Of a stretch of DNA of 64,000 bases, positions 37,743 to 47,662 are shown in pieces; position 1 is the first letter of the stretch; every line of letters starts with the position of its first letter. Made by a program: the position numbers and the translations under genes. The stretch comes from Anaerolineaceae bacterium (GTDB lineage Bacteria > Chloroflexota > Anaerolineae > Aggregatilineales > Phototrophicaceae): positions 682,001 to 746,000 of the forward strand of contig NZXX01000002.1 in the NCBI GenBank assembly GCA_002702065.1. Direction: 5' to 3'. A model generated the notes under the pieces. It had not been told where the DNA came from, did no database searches, and saw only the letters and a program-made list of their open reading frames with translations.

Positions 37743-40012
37743 GCCTGATCACCCTGCCCATTTGAATGTCCGTTTTTACTGTGCCCGTTCGTCTGTGGAT
37801 TCACGCGGATGCTGACATGCGGCGCGCGCAGGGCCATGCCGACTTCGCGGACGGCGGTCTGCAAAATCTGGTCAATGTCGTTGGGTGTGGTCAGCCGCGA
37901 TGAAATTTCGTTCACGAGACGTTCGCGCTGGGTGGTCCGCTGGCTTTCCTGGAACAAACGGGCTTTCTCCAGGTTCACGGCCAGACGGTCCGTCAGGTCT
38001 TGCGCAAGCTGGACCTTGTTATGATCGAACTCGTTTTGCGGCACTTCCCACTCGACCGTACCCAGCAACTGACCGCGCAGGCTGATGGGAACGGCGATGG
38101 GGATGGTGCGCTGGGCAGTCAGTTTGCCGACAACCACCTGGCCGCGTTCGAGTGCGGACTGGCGCAGGTCATCGTGGAAACCACTGGCAGGCAGGATCCC
38201 GGCGGCACTTTCCAGCTGTCGGGTGCGCAATGTATCCATATAGTCGTGCCACGCCTGCAGCGTCGAGGTGCGCCGCCCGCGTTCGATTTCTTCCAACTGG
38301 CGCAGCGACTCGGTGTACAGCCGTGCATTCTCGATCGCAACGGCTACCTGATCGGCCATGGTTTGCAGGACGTTCATCTGCTCGTCGTCGAAGGCGTCAC
38401 TCTGGGTACTTTGCACATCCAGCACGCCGATAATCCGATCACCAACTCGCAGCGGAATGGCCAGTTCGGTAAGTGTGTCGGGCAGCAAGTCATTGTGGCG
38501 GTGAAGGCGGCTGCTGGCAACGTCGCGTGCCACGACCATATCGCCGGTTTCGGTGGCACGTCCCACCACGCTGTTGCTGCCCACAGCCAAACGATGACCA
38601 CGGGCTAGCAGATGGCGTCCGGCGTCACCGGTGCTGGCGCGCAGGATGGCAAATCGCTGGTCGCGGTCAATCAGGAACACCTGCGCGTGATAAATGTTGG
38701 CGAAACGCTGCACGATCAGGTTGACGACCTGTTCCATCAGCTGCTGGACATCGCGCTGGGTGGCGGCGGCGTGGCTGATCTCGCGAGTGGTGGTGATGTC
38801 GCGGGCGCGCGTTTCGATGCGTTGTTCCAGGTCGGTGACCAGATCAAGGATACGTTTGCGCATGTCGGCCACACTGCCGGCCAGTTCGCCAATTTCATCA
38901 CCGCGCTGGACATCGGGCAGGCTGGCGTTGTAATTGCCGCGTGTCACTGCCTGAATCGCGTGGGTGATACGCTGGATCGGCGTGCTCAGCAGCTGGTTGG
39001 CCAGAATGACCAGCACCGCTACCAGAAATATAATGCCGAGCACCAGTGCAAAACCACGCTCCATGATGAAGTCGATGATCTGGTTACTCATGGCATCGGC
39101 AGCGCCTTCTGTCACCAGCACAAAGGGTGTCTCGGTGATCGGCGTGTAATAGCGGACTCGTGCGCCCGCGCTGGTGTTGATGACTTCAATTTGCGCATCG
39201 CCATCCAGCGCCTGATCGAGCAGTGTTGTGCTGATATTGAGGTTATCCGGCACGGAAACGCCCTCAGCGTCGATGACCAGACCGGCACGCGTAACCAACC
39301 GGCTGTTGGTATCGAGGAAATTGCGGCTGACGGGCAGGTTATCGAAGATCGTGGCGGATGGGTCCATGCGGGCGATCAGGTAACCAATCACCACAGGTTC
39401 ACTGGTGCCGCTGACGTAGATGGACAGCACATTGATGATTTCGAGAACGGGCTGATTCACCTGCGAAAAGTCGATGGAGAACACCTGACTTTCGCCGCGC
39501 AGCCGCGCCTGGGTCGCCTGCCGGTAACTGGCCGTATCGGCGAGGTTGGCGCCACCCGCAATCACCCCCTGACGCTGGGCACGCAGTATCAGCTGACCAC
39601 CGGGGTCAATCAGATTGATTTGATCGTAGAGCGAGTTGTTGCTGAGCAGCAGATTGTTCTGCATGCTGATCGCCAGATTAAAGATGGCGTTGCGGTTGAC
39701 CGCTGGCTCTGGCAAATCGGGTGTTGAAAGCGGCAGCACATTGCGAATCTGGATGAACTGGTTGTCATCATTAATAAAGCTGTTCAGCTGGGCGCGGCCC
39801 TGGGCGAATGCGGTCGTAATCGCGCGCGCCTGCCGGGTGCCGGTTTCTTCGACGAAAATCCGCGTGTTTTCGGTACCAATCTGCTGCACGGTGTTCACGG
39901 TCAATGCCATCAGCAGCAGCAGCGGAATCGCCACAGCCAGCACGAACCCCACCAGCAGTTTGACCCAGATCGGCCATGCGGTGATTTTGAGTCGATTCAG
40001 CCAGTTGGTCAT
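37739..40012 (-). CDS. Membrane sensor: Cache-like, HAMP, two GAFs, no output domain
   Basis: 757 residues. TM1 (WPIWVKLLVGFVLAVAIPLLLLMAL) is followed by an extracellular Cache-like domain to about residue 310, TM2 (GFALVLGIIFLVAVLVILANQLL) and HAMP (LSTPIQRITHAIQAVTRGNYNASLP ... GDEIGELAGSVADM). A GAF lies at about 410-570 with VGSNSVVGRATETG and a later TLTELAIPL, then a shorter GAF at about 600-690 after a RTSTLQAWHDYMDTL linker. The C-terminus holds a short helix-strand segment (RERLVNEISSRL ... HVSIRVN) and a Gly/Asn/Ser tail. There is no kinase, cyclase or methyl-accepting domain. I infer it acts with a kinase in the same operon. Start and stop overlap both neighbours by ATGA. Confidence 0.88.
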   Translation of the reverse strand: MTNWLNRLKITAWPIWVKLLVGFVLAVAIPLLLLMALTVNTVQQIGTENTRIFVEETGTRQARAITTAFAQGRAQLNSFINDDNQFIQIRNVLPLSTPDLPEPAVNRNAIFNLAISMQNNLLLSNNSLYDQINLIDPGGQLILRAQRQGVIAGGANLADTASYRQATQARLRGESQVFSIDFSQVNQPVLEIINVLSIYVSGTSEPVVIGYLIARMDPSATIFDNLPVSRNFLDTNSRLVTRAGLVIDAEGVSVPDNLNISTTLLDQALDGDAQIEVINTSAGARVRYYTPITETPFVLVTEGAADAMSNQIIDFIMERGFALVLGIIFLVAVLVILANQLLSTPIQRITHAIQAVTRGNYNASLPDVQRGDEIGELAGSVADMRKRILDLVTDLEQRIETRARDITTTREISHAAATQRDVQQLMEQVVNLIVQRFANIYHAQVFLIDRDQRFAILRASTGDAGRHLLARGHRLAVGSNSVVGRATETGDMVVARDVASSRLHRHNDLLPDTLTELAIPLRVGDRIIGVLDVQSTQSDAFDDEQMNVLQTMADQVAVAIENARLYTESLRQLEEIERGRRTSTLQAWHDYMDTLRTRQLESAAGILPASGFHDDLRQSALERGQVVVGKLTAQRTIPIAVPISLRGQLLGTVEWEVPQNEFDHNKVQLAQDLTDRLAVNLEKARLFQESQRTTQRERLVNEISSRLTTPNDIDQILQTAVREVGMALRAPHVSIRVNPQTNGHSKNGHSNGQGDQA

Positions 40013-41679
40013 AAAGCCTCCTCGCCCCGGTCAAATAATATTTCCGGATCGAGATAGATTCGGGTGTAGATCGCACCGAGGGCTTCATTAAAACTCTCGG
40101 CAGCGGTATCGAGCAGCGTGCGGACTTCCTGTTGGCCGAGCAGCAGGTTGGAAACCTCGCCCGCTTTGCGTTCACGTGCGGCCTGTGCCTGGCTTTGTTC
40201 CACCAGCCGCGCATTTTCCAGCGCCACTGCCAACCGGTTCGTCACCTCGTTCGCCATATCAATCTGTCGCGGTGTCAGGACCTGGTCGGCGGGCAGGGCG
40301 AATGACATGCCCCCCAATACCTCGTCGTAACGCTTGATCGGCAGGTTTACCACCTGGTCGTTCTGATGTTTTTCGATCACCATTTCACCGCGCAGCATGG
40401 CCGCCCGCAAATGTTCAGGCAGGTCATTGGCAGCGGTCAGGGTGAGGTTGCGCCCGCCCAGGTCAAACCCGAATGCGCTCTGGCCGCGATTCTGCAAATA
40501 ACTCATCCAGTCGCTACCACGGCTTTGTTCAACCTGCCGCCGCAGGTCGGTGATCTGTGCCTGCAAACGTTCGGCGGCGGTGTCGCGGGTTTCCAGCACG
40601 CGTCGCAGTTCTGCCTGCGTGCGGGTCTGGGTCAGGGCGGCAGCTGTCTCGGCGGCGACCAGTTCCAGCAGGGTGCGTTCGCTGTCGTGGAAGGGGCTGC
40701 GTTTCTGGCTGCTCTGAATGTCCAGCACCCCGATCACCTTGCCCTCTGCGATCAGGGGCAGGGCCAGTGCCCATTGCGTCGACGGCAGGAAATGCGCGTG
40801 CGTTTCAAGCCGGTCGTACACCGAAACTGCGATCGTCTGCTGCTGCCTGATCGCCTCGTAAATGGCGGATTCGTCGCTGAAAGTGGCCCGTGTCACGGTG
40901 TGCCGCGTACCCATCCCTGTGCGGACATATGTGAAAAGCTGGTTACGTTCATCCAGCAGATGAAACTGCGTAAAGGTATACAGCAATTCTTCCATCAACA
41001 GATCACCGGTGCGGACCATCACGGTGTTTTCATCCGGCGCACTACCTAATCGGGCTGCGGTCAGCCAGCGCAGCCGCTGCTGATTGTCCTGAAAACCCGT
41101 TGCGACTTGCTCGGATGTGCCTGAAAAGATGGTGAGCACCACCGCACTGATGCCAAGCGCGAACAAGACCATCACCAGATCCTGAAGCGTAGAATCGGCT
41201 GGTACAAGCGTGATCGGCTCGGTTAAACCGCGCTGCTGGAGCGCCCCAAAAATCAGGCCCGCCGCCAGTACCGCTATGACCAGGAAAATATCGCGGCGGC
41301 GAAGCAGGGTTCCCGCGGCGACCAGCGCCACCGCCAGCATAACGACCTGATTTTGGTGGTTGCCGTCGATGACAGGGATCAGGGCGGCCAGCGTGGCCAG
41401 GGCCACAAATGCGCGGGCAGCCAGCTGCACGTTGCCGATCAGTACCAGACGTTGAATGGCGCCAACCACAAACGGCACGGCGATTATGGAGATAATCACA
41501 TCGACAGGCAGCGGTTCACCGGCCAGCAAGGGCAGCACAATGACCGCCACCAGTGCCACAGCCGCCGCCACCAGCAGAACCAGATTGGCAGTGCTCAGCC
41601 CGGCAGCCCGTCGCTGATCAAGGGGATTGTTATATTGGTGCTGGACGGTTTCGTACCAGCCACGAATCATTCCGATCAT
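40009..41679 (-). CDS. Multi-TM protein with two GAF domains, no output domain
   Basis: 556 residues. About six membrane helices lie in residues 28-190, without a recognisable extracytoplasmic domain. A GAF at about 215-365 has ALALPLIAEGKVIGVLDIQSSQ; a coiled linker (AAERLQAQITDLRRQVEQSRGSDWMSYL) follows; then a short, divergent GAF at about 400-490 (LPIKRYDEVLGGMSFALP). The C-terminus carries the half-GAF-like segment shared with its neighbours (RERKAGEVSNLLLGQQEVRTLLDTAAESF ... TRIYLDPEIL), here the most divergent. It probably senses a small ligand in the cytosol or a membrane state and must signal through a partner. ATGA overlaps at both ends. Confidence 0.85.
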   Translation of the reverse strand: MIGMIRGWYETVQHQYNNPLDQRRAAGLSTANLVLLVAAAVALVAVIVLPLLAGEPLPVDVIISIIAVPFVVGAIQRLVLIGNVQLAARAFVALATLAALIPVIDGNHQNQVVMLAVALVAAGTLLRRRDIFLVIAVLAAGLIFGALQQRGLTEPITLVPADSTLQDLVMVLFALGISAVVLTIFSGTSEQVATGFQDNQQRLRWLTAARLGSAPDENTVMVRTGDLLMEELLYTFTQFHLLDERNQLFTYVRTGMGTRHTVTRATFSDESAIYEAIRQQQTIAVSVYDRLETHAHFLPSTQWALALPLIAEGKVIGVLDIQSSQKRSPFHDSERTLLELVAAETAAALTQTRTQAELRRVLETRDTAAERLQAQITDLRRQVEQSRGSDWMSYLQNRGQSAFGFDLGGRNLTLTAANDLPEHLRAAMLRGEMVIEKHQNDQVVNLPIKRYDEVLGGMSFALPADQVLTPRQIDMANEVTNRLAVALENARLVEQSQAQAARERKAGEVSNLLLGQQEVRTLLDTAAESFNEALGAIYTRIYLDPEILFDRGEEAL

Positions 41680-43292
41680 TGTGCTTCCCCTCCGTTGGGC
41701 TGGTCGTCCTCTTGCAGAACCCCTAACCGAATGGCTCCGCGTTGGGCGCCCAGTGCTTCACTCAGCTCCGTCAGGGTGATTTGCAGCAGGTCGTCCACTG
41801 TGGTCGCCGTTTGATAGCGGGAAACGATCTGGTTCACGCGCTGTTCCTGTACGGTTGCTTCCTGCGCTTCTTCATACAGGCGCGCATTGTCCAGCGTGCT
41901 GGCGAGGCGCTGGGCGACGGCTTGCACCATTTCGACCGTGTCCTGCGAAACGGCGTTGTGCCCCGGCTCGACCTCAATCGCGCCGATCACCTCACCGCGC
42001 AGCATGACGGGGACTGCAACCACGCCCGCCCGGCCATTCGCCTGCTGCACGACGACTTCGCGCTGCTGTGCTGCACGCAACAGGCTGTCGGTCCACTGGT
42101 TATCCGGGATAATCTGCTCATTTTCGAGGGTAATGCCGGACAGCCGCCGGGACTGGCGAACAAAGTCGCTCCAGCCAGTGCGGGTCAGCTCACGGTTGAG
42201 GCGCTGAATTTCCTTCAGATTGACCTCGGATTCCCGGTAGAGCCGTTCCTGTTCGGCCAGACTGTGCTGCTGCGACTCGAACAAGCGCGCATTACGGATC
42301 GCCGCGCCAATCAGGTCTGCCATTGACCGCAGGGCCTGCACGTCCTCGGTCTGAAAGGCGTCTTCCTGCGTGCTTTGCAGATCAATGGCGCCAATAGTCT
42401 TGTCCCCGTCGAGGATTGGCACCGCCATTTCGGTGCGTGTCTCCGGCAGCAGCGGATTATGATGATGCCCGGCATCCGTACTGCTGGCGATCACGGGCCG
42501 ACCAACACGCGTCACCTGTCCGATCACGCTGTTAGAGCCAACCGTTAAGCGGTGTTTGTTGGCCAGCAGGCGCTGCCCCACCTCGCCCGTACTGGCGACC
42601 AATTCCGCCTGATCGCCATTTACCATGAAGATCTGCACGTGATAGAAACCGAAACGGTCCTTAACCAGCTCTACCGTCTGGTTGAACAGTTTGTCCAGAT
42701 TGAGAGTCGTGGCCGTGAACTGGCCAATCTCGTTGGTCGCTTCCATCAACTGGGTGTTGCGGCGTGCCTGATTAACGGCCCTGACCATCATGTTCAGGAA
42801 ATAACGGGTGGTGATGCTGACGATAATCAGGCTGATCAGGATGCCGAATTGCCCGCCAAAATTCAACAGACTTTCAGCGCCTGTCTCGTTGACCATCTGC
42901 ACGACGTTCAGGGCCTGCTTGCCGATCACCAGTGCGGATACCAGCAGGTAAGGGCCGAACCCGGTCAAAATGCCGGCTGAAATAACTGCCAGCAGACCCG
43001 GCAGCAGCAGGCTTTGGCCAAAGGTCAGGGCGGCAAATGTCAGTGTGGCGATCAGAACCAGCGCGGGCAGCTCGATATACCCCATCCAGATCAGCACCTG
43101 AATGACGATACCAATGCCGACCATGGCCAGCAGCAAGCCGGCGGCTTCGGCCACGCCTCCCTGAAGCAGATCAAGCAGCAGGACGAGCAGCAAAACGAGC
43201 AGACCGGCGCCATCCAGAATGCGGATAAAACGCCGACGCATGACCGTCATGGCAGTTTCATCATGAACGCGTGCCAGCAACTGACGAATCAT
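41676..43292 (-). CDS. Multi-TM protein with two GAF domains, no output domain
   Basis: 538 residues with about six membrane helices in residues 25-165 (LLVLLLVLLLDLL, LLLAMVGIGIVIQVLIW, others). GAF 1 at about 185-345 contains VGSNSVIGQVTRVGRPVIA, a His-rich HHHNPLLPETRTEMAVPI loop and TIGAIDLQSTQ. The linker LNRELTRTGWSDFV leads to the short GAF 2 (about 390-475, VPVMLRGEVIGAIEVEPG). The protein ends soon after the shared tail VNQIVSRYQTATTVDDLLQITL ... RGAIRLG. No catalytic output domain. It overlaps the genes on both sides by ATGA. Confidence 0.87.
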   Translation of the reverse strand: MIRQLLARVHDETAMTVMRRRFIRILDGAGLLVLLLVLLLDLLQGGVAEAAGLLLAMVGIGIVIQVLIWMGYIELPALVLIATLTFAALTFGQSLLLPGLLAVISAGILTGFGPYLLVSALVIGKQALNVVQMVNETGAESLLNFGGQFGILISLIIVSITTRYFLNMMVRAVNQARRNTQLMEATNEIGQFTATTLNLDKLFNQTVELVKDRFGFYHVQIFMVNGDQAELVASTGEVGQRLLANKHRLTVGSNSVIGQVTRVGRPVIASSTDAGHHHNPLLPETRTEMAVPILDGDKTIGAIDLQSTQEDAFQTEDVQALRSMADLIGAAIRNARLFESQQHSLAEQERLYRESEVNLKEIQRLNRELTRTGWSDFVRQSRRLSGITLENEQIIPDNQWTDSLLRAAQQREVVVQQANGRAGVVAVPVMLRGEVIGAIEVEPGHNAVSQDTVEMVQAVAQRLASTLDNARLYEEAQEATVQEQRVNQIVSRYQTATTVDDLLQITLTELSEALGAQRGAIRLGVLQEDDQPNGGEAQ

Positions 43293-45019
43293 GACACACC
43301 ATCCTTTTTATGACCGTTACCGTTGACCGGAGGTGGTTCGCCCAGGCGGATCGAGACGCGCCCGGCGTTAAGCATCTCTCGCAGACTCTGGGCAGCGGTG
43401 GTCAACGTGTTTTCGACGGTGCTGGTGGCTTGCAGGCGGGCACCCACTTCATTAATGAGGGCTTCACGCTGGGCAATGCGCTGACTTTCCGTAAAGAGCC
43501 GGGCGTTTTCTGCGGCCAGGCCAAAACGCTGGCTGACTTCCTGAATCAGTTCGCGGTCTTCGATGGTGAGGGTGCCATCGGTGTTGAGTTCAAACTCCAT
43601 TGCACCGATGACCTGCCCGCGCACCTGAACTGGCACCACCAGCACATGATGGCCATCGGCATCACGTTCGATCAGAGCATTCTCGCGGATTGCGGCTTCC
43701 AGTTCTGGTGTCCAGGTACGGTCTGTCGAGACAGTATCCTGCTCAAAATCGACATTGAGGCCGAGCGATTCGGTGCCGCTCAGAAAATCAGACCAGGCGC
43801 GCCCGGTCAGGCGGCGGTTCAGTTCTTCAACATCCTGCAACGTCTGTTGGGCTTGTTGGGCAAGCGCCTCATTTTCTTCAAGCCGCTTCTCGGTTTGCTC
43901 GAACAGCCGGGCGTTGTCAATGGCGATGGCAATATGGTCCGCCAGAGTCTGGAAAATGGGCTGTTCCGCTTCGGTAAAGGCGACGTCATCCTTGCTTTGC
44001 AGGTCGAGCGCGCCGATGACCTTCTCGCCGATAATCAAGGGGAAGGCCGCTTCGACGCGGGTGTCTGGCAGGTATTCATTGGGACGATGCACGGTTTCCA
44101 GCGAACGCGCACGGGCCACTACGTACTGCCCGGTGGCCGTGACCTGCCCGATCACACTCTTGCTGCCGACTTCCAGGCTGTGCTGCAGGGACAGCAGCTT
44201 CACCCCTGCCTCGCCGGTACTGGCGGACAGGCGCGCGCGGGTTCCTTCCTCATCGACGAGGAAGATTTGCGCATGATAGATGTCCGCATAGCTGTCGATG
44301 ATGTCGTTGATGGCGTTGTTGAGCACCTGGTCGATGCCCAAACGGCTGGAGATACGGCGCGAAATCTGGGCGGTCAGGTCGGATAATTTGAAACGATCCT
44401 CGGCGGCGTCGAGGATACTTTCTTCACGGGCGAGATGCGCATACCGCACGAACGCATACACCAGCATCGTAAAGATGACAATGACGAGGGTGTTCGTCAG
44501 CAGGTCGGTTTCTGCGCTTACGGGCATTGCTGGCGGCAGATTGGGACGTATCGTCAACCCGACCACCAGCAGCGCAAATGTCGAAATCACACCCACTGCC
44601 AGACCCCGCATCCGCAGCAGCAGCGCGGGCAGCAGCACGGTTGTGATGAGGATCATGCCCGTTGCAGCCGAATTCAGACCGGTCAGGGCCGACGCCACAC
44701 TAAAGCTCAATATCCAGGTCAGCGACAGCACCACCGCCCCGAGGCCGGAACGTCCTAACCGGGTCAGCCAGAAGGCTAGACCATTCAACAAATAGAACAT
44801 GACCAGCGGTATGCTGATGGAGGGATCATGTGTGGCCCGCTGCAACAGGTTTTCGTTCGTGTCGGGGAAGGTGAGTACAAAGATCATCACCGTTGCCAGC
44901 ACGAACAAGCCCGTTGTGATGAAATAGATTGTACGGGCGCGCTCACGCTCGGTCAGCCGGGCATATTGCGCCGTAGCAAACAGCAGAGCCCATCCGCGCC
45001 TGAAAGTTTCCGTCAGCAT
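43289..45019 (-). CDS. Multi-TM protein with two GAF domains, no output domain
   Basis: 576 residues. Six membrane helices fall in about residues 28-195, with an extracytoplasmic loop TIRPNLPPAMPVSAETDLL before the last. GAF 1 spans about 210-375 with VGSKSVIGQVTATGQYVVA, HRPNEYLPDTRVEAAFPLI and VIGALDLQSKDD. The LNRRLTGRAWSDFL linker precedes GAF 2 (about 425-510, VPVQVRGQVIGAMEFELN). Tail: REALINEVGARLQATSTVENTL ... RVSIRLGEPP, then a hydrophilic end. Like its two downstream neighbours it lacks any output domain. It starts 3 bases after the preceding stop and overlaps the next gene by ATGA. Confidence 0.87.
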   Translation of the reverse strand: MLTETFRRGWALLFATAQYARLTERERARTIYFITTGLFVLATVMIFVLTFPDTNENLLQRATHDPSISIPLVMFYLLNGLAFWLTRLGRSGLGAVVLSLTWILSFSVASALTGLNSAATGMILITTVLLPALLLRMRGLAVGVISTFALLVVGLTIRPNLPPAMPVSAETDLLTNTLVIVIFTMLVYAFVRYAHLAREESILDAAEDRFKLSDLTAQISRRISSRLGIDQVLNNAINDIIDSYADIYHAQIFLVDEEGTRARLSASTGEAGVKLLSLQHSLEVGSKSVIGQVTATGQYVVARARSLETVHRPNEYLPDTRVEAAFPLIIGEKVIGALDLQSKDDVAFTEAEQPIFQTLADHIAIAIDNARLFEQTEKRLEENEALAQQAQQTLQDVEELNRRLTGRAWSDFLSGTESLGLNVDFEQDTVSTDRTWTPELEAAIRENALIERDADGHHVLVVPVQVRGQVIGAMEFELNTDGTLTIEDRELIQEVSQRFGLAAENARLFTESQRIAQREALINEVGARLQATSTVENTLTTAAQSLREMLNAGRVSIRLGEPPPVNGNGHKKDGVS

Positions 45020-45022
45020 CGC

Positions 45023-47188
45023 TTACTCCGTTTCTCGCGTACCCAGGCGGATACGCCCCCGGCGCGCGCCCAGTGCTCGCCCCAGATCGTTGACGGCAAT
45101 TTGCAGCATACCGTCCAGGTCAACCTGTTGTTGAAGGCGCGTGGAAATGTCGTTGACCAGCGCTTCGTTGTGGGCCTGTCGCTGGCTTTCGGCAAAGGCG
45201 CGTGCATTTTCAATGGCCAGCGCGAGTAGACCCACCATCTGTTGAAAAACGATGATGTCCGTTTCGCTGTAGACGTTCGGTTGGCTGTGGCCCACACTGA
45301 TCACGCCGAGCAGATGGTTACGGGCCATCAGCGGCATCAGCAGCAGGGCACGAAGTTCGCGCACGTCATTCGCCGGGATCAATTCTTCGCTTAGAATATC
45401 CGGGATATGCAGCAGGCGTTGGTTTTGCCAGACACGTCCGACCGGCGAGCCTTCCAGTTCAACGACTGCGCCGTTTTCCGGCGTCAGATAGTTTTCGCCG
45501 TTGGCATATAAAGCCGCCGTCCGCAGCAGATCAGCCGTCGGGTCGTGAAGCGCGATCATCATGCGTTCGACCGGAATAATGCGATGGCTCTCTGTCAGGG
45601 CTGTTTCGAGGATAAATTCGCGGTCGAGGGTGGCTTGCAGCGTCTGCCCAAACAGGTTGACGCGCTGCAACTGCTCTGACCGCAGGCGCGATTCGGACAG
45701 CAGGCGAATATTCTGTAACCCGACCACCACCTGCGCCAGAATCGTCTGGGCGATTTCGGTCATCTCGTTGGTAAAGTCCCGGCCCGGTCGTTGAATATCC
45801 AGCCGGATCACGCCAATGATCTGCCCGCGTATGAACAGGGGCATCAGCATGAAAGCCTCAATCTGCCGGTTCTCCAGAACGTCACGCGCCATGTCGTCCA
45901 ACCGCCAGTCGGTATGAACGTTGTTGATGACGATCGGGGCGGGGCTGCGCGGGTCGATGAGAGCAGTAATAGCGACTTCTTCGGGCGGTGTCTGGCTGCC
46001 GATTTTGCCGCGTGATGGGTATTCGCTGACAATCGTGCCGATCTGCTGCGCGTTATCCAGCATATGAATCTGGCAGTAATCCACGCTGAGTGTAGTGACC
46101 AGCGCCTGCGAGAACTGACCGAAAAGTTGCGCTTCATCACGCGCCATGCTGATGACGGTCGACAGGTCGTTCAGGGTTTGCAGCGCCGACACCTGCTTGC
46201 TCAGGGCCATGGAACCGCTCTGCGCTTCGTACAGCGACTGCTGCACCTGGAAGACGATGCTCATCTGGTCGCGCACAGCGTTGAACAGCCGGTGTGACTG
46301 TTCGCTGAAATGGCGCGGCTGGTCGTAGCTGATGCGGATCAGGTCTGTTAACTGCCCCTGCCGGTGGACCGGAATCAGCACCATGCTGCCGGCGTCCGCT
46401 TCGATAAAATCTGCCGGTACGTCAAGCGGGGGCTGCTGGCAGTCTTCGACGACAAGGGGTTCGTCCCAACCGGGGGCCAGTTGGCGGATGGCTTCCATCG
46501 CTTCGGGGCCAGCGGAACGGCTGAAAGACTGCTCAACCACCTGCTCCATCTCCTGCTTCAGGACATGGCGAACGACCACGTCACTCAGGTGGTCGGAACC
46601 GGTATATTCAAAGGTGGCGTGGCTGATGCTGCTGGCACTTGGCGCGATCACCCGCAGGGCACGCAGCAACTCGATCGGGTCCTGCGCGGCCAGCATCTGC
46701 TGGTTCAGGTCATAGAGCTGGCGGGTTTCTTTGAGGCTGTCATCGATTTCGGAAATGGAGGGGGTCGTCGCCAGACGGGCGAGGGTGCGGGTCAGCAGCG
46801 CGGCGATCAGCTTGAGCCATCCCTCCGCTTCGGGGCTGTCTTCTTTCATCTGGATGATCATCAGACCATAGATCGTATTGTCATCGGCCAGGGGCAGCCC
46901 CCACAGGGCATGGCGGGCGTTATGAATGGCACGCCGCTCGGCCAGTGCCTGCGCGAACAGATCCGCCGATTCCAATGTTTTACCGACTTTTTCATCGGTC
47001 GCAATGACCAGACGCAAACCATTGGCTTCGGGACGGTAGGCACGGGCCAGCGCAATCTCTGGCCACAGGCCCGGCAGTTGGGGCACGACCTGCTCAAGTA
47101 GGGAATCAAAAGAAGGCCGGGGTTGAAAATCCGCGTCGAGCAGCGTGATTAGCTCAAGGATTTTCCCCGGTGCGGGAACCATACTCAT
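45023..47188 (-). CDS. Soluble multi-GAF protein, no output domain
   Basis: 721 residues without membrane segments. I see four GAF-like modules at about 5-145, 165-335, 350-505 and 515-670; the last two are the clearest (MLMPLFIRGQIIGVIRLDIQRPG; LLLMPLMARNHLLGVISVGHSQPN). The first two are divergent. The C-terminus holds the shared tail NEALVNDISTRLQQQVDLDGML ... RGRIRLG, ending five residues later. It is the only cytosolic member of the five GAF proteins. AGGAG precedes the ATG, and 45 bases separate it from the upstream receiver gene. Ligands unknown; possible roles are ligand-sensing scaffold or adaptor for the hybrid kinase. Confidence 0.85.
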   Translation of the reverse strand: MSMVPAPGKILELITLLDADFQPRPSFDSLLEQVVPQLPGLWPEIALARAYRPEANGLRLVIATDEKVGKTLESADLFAQALAERRAIHNARHALWGLPLADDNTIYGLMIIQMKEDSPEAEGWLKLIAALLTRTLARLATTPSISEIDDSLKETRQLYDLNQQMLAAQDPIELLRALRVIAPSASSISHATFEYTGSDHLSDVVVRHVLKQEMEQVVEQSFSRSAGPEAMEAIRQLAPGWDEPLVVEDCQQPPLDVPADFIEADAGSMVLIPVHRQGQLTDLIRISYDQPRHFSEQSHRLFNAVRDQMSIVFQVQQSLYEAQSGSMALSKQVSALQTLNDLSTVISMARDEAQLFGQFSQALVTTLSVDYCQIHMLDNAQQIGTIVSEYPSRGKIGSQTPPEEVAITALIDPRSPAPIVINNVHTDWRLDDMARDVLENRQIEAFMLMPLFIRGQIIGVIRLDIQRPGRDFTNEMTEIAQTILAQVVVGLQNIRLLSESRLRSEQLQRVNLFGQTLQATLDREFILETALTESHRIIPVERMMIALHDPTADLLRTAALYANGENYLTPENGAVVELEGSPVGRVWQNQRLLHIPDILSEELIPANDVRELRALLLMPLMARNHLLGVISVGHSQPNVYSETDIIVFQQMVGLLALAIENARAFAESQRQAHNEALVNDISTRLQQQVDLDGMLQIAVNDLGRALGARRGRIRLGTRETE

Positions 47189-47233
47189 CGTTAAGCTCCT
47201 GGCTTAATAGTTACCGGTTACCGGGCGGAAAAC

Positions 47234-47662
47234 TCACTTCCATTCCCAGACTTCTTCGCCGGATAACAAACGTCGGATCTGGGTGGGGAACCGGTCAGGG
47301 TCCAGCGGTTTGCCCAGAAAGCCATTGAACCCAGCTTTTTGCGCCCGGCGCATCTGGTCTTCACTGGCTTCGGCGGTAACGGCGCACACAATGGTATCTT
47401 TGAGGCGTGGGTTGGCGCGCACCTTTTGCAATGCCTGATAACCGTCTTCATACGGCAGCCGAATATCCATCAGGATGAGGTCAATGCGCGGCAGCGTATC
47501 CGCAAACTGGACCACTTGCCAGCCAGAGGTTTTCCACTCGCAGCGCTGTACACCCATGAACGCCAGCATGCGCGCGATCAGGACGAAGTTGGGGACATTA
47601 TCTTCGACAACGAGGACGTGCGCCTCTCCTGGTTCAATCGGATGTCGTGTTGCCTCGGTCAT
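47234..47662 (-). CDS. Single-domain receiver protein 2 of the signalling operon
   Basis: 142 residues. VLVVEDN supplies the acidic pocket, LILMDIRLPYEDG the acceptor Asp, AVTAEAS the Thr switch and FLGKPLD the conserved Lys. The sequence resembles DivK/Spo0F-type relay receivers more than CheY. It ends in EVWEWK and has no output domain. Its ATG overlaps the stop of the first receiver (ATGA). It probably carries phosphate between the histidine kinases and the receiver-bearing proteins encoded downstream; direction of flow cannot be told. Confidence 0.92.
   Translation of the reverse strand: MTEATRHPIEPGEAHVLVVEDNVPNFVLIARMLAFMGVQRCEWKTSGWQVVQFADTLPRIDLILMDIRLPYEDGYQALQKVRANPRLKDTIVCAVTAEASEDQMRRAQKAGFNGFLGKPLDPDRFPTQIRRLLSGEEVWEWK

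Noticed and set aside
47207..47226. Direct repeat of TTACCGG between the second receiver and the first GAF gene
   Set aside because: Only two short copies, no symmetry or position suggesting a regulatory role.
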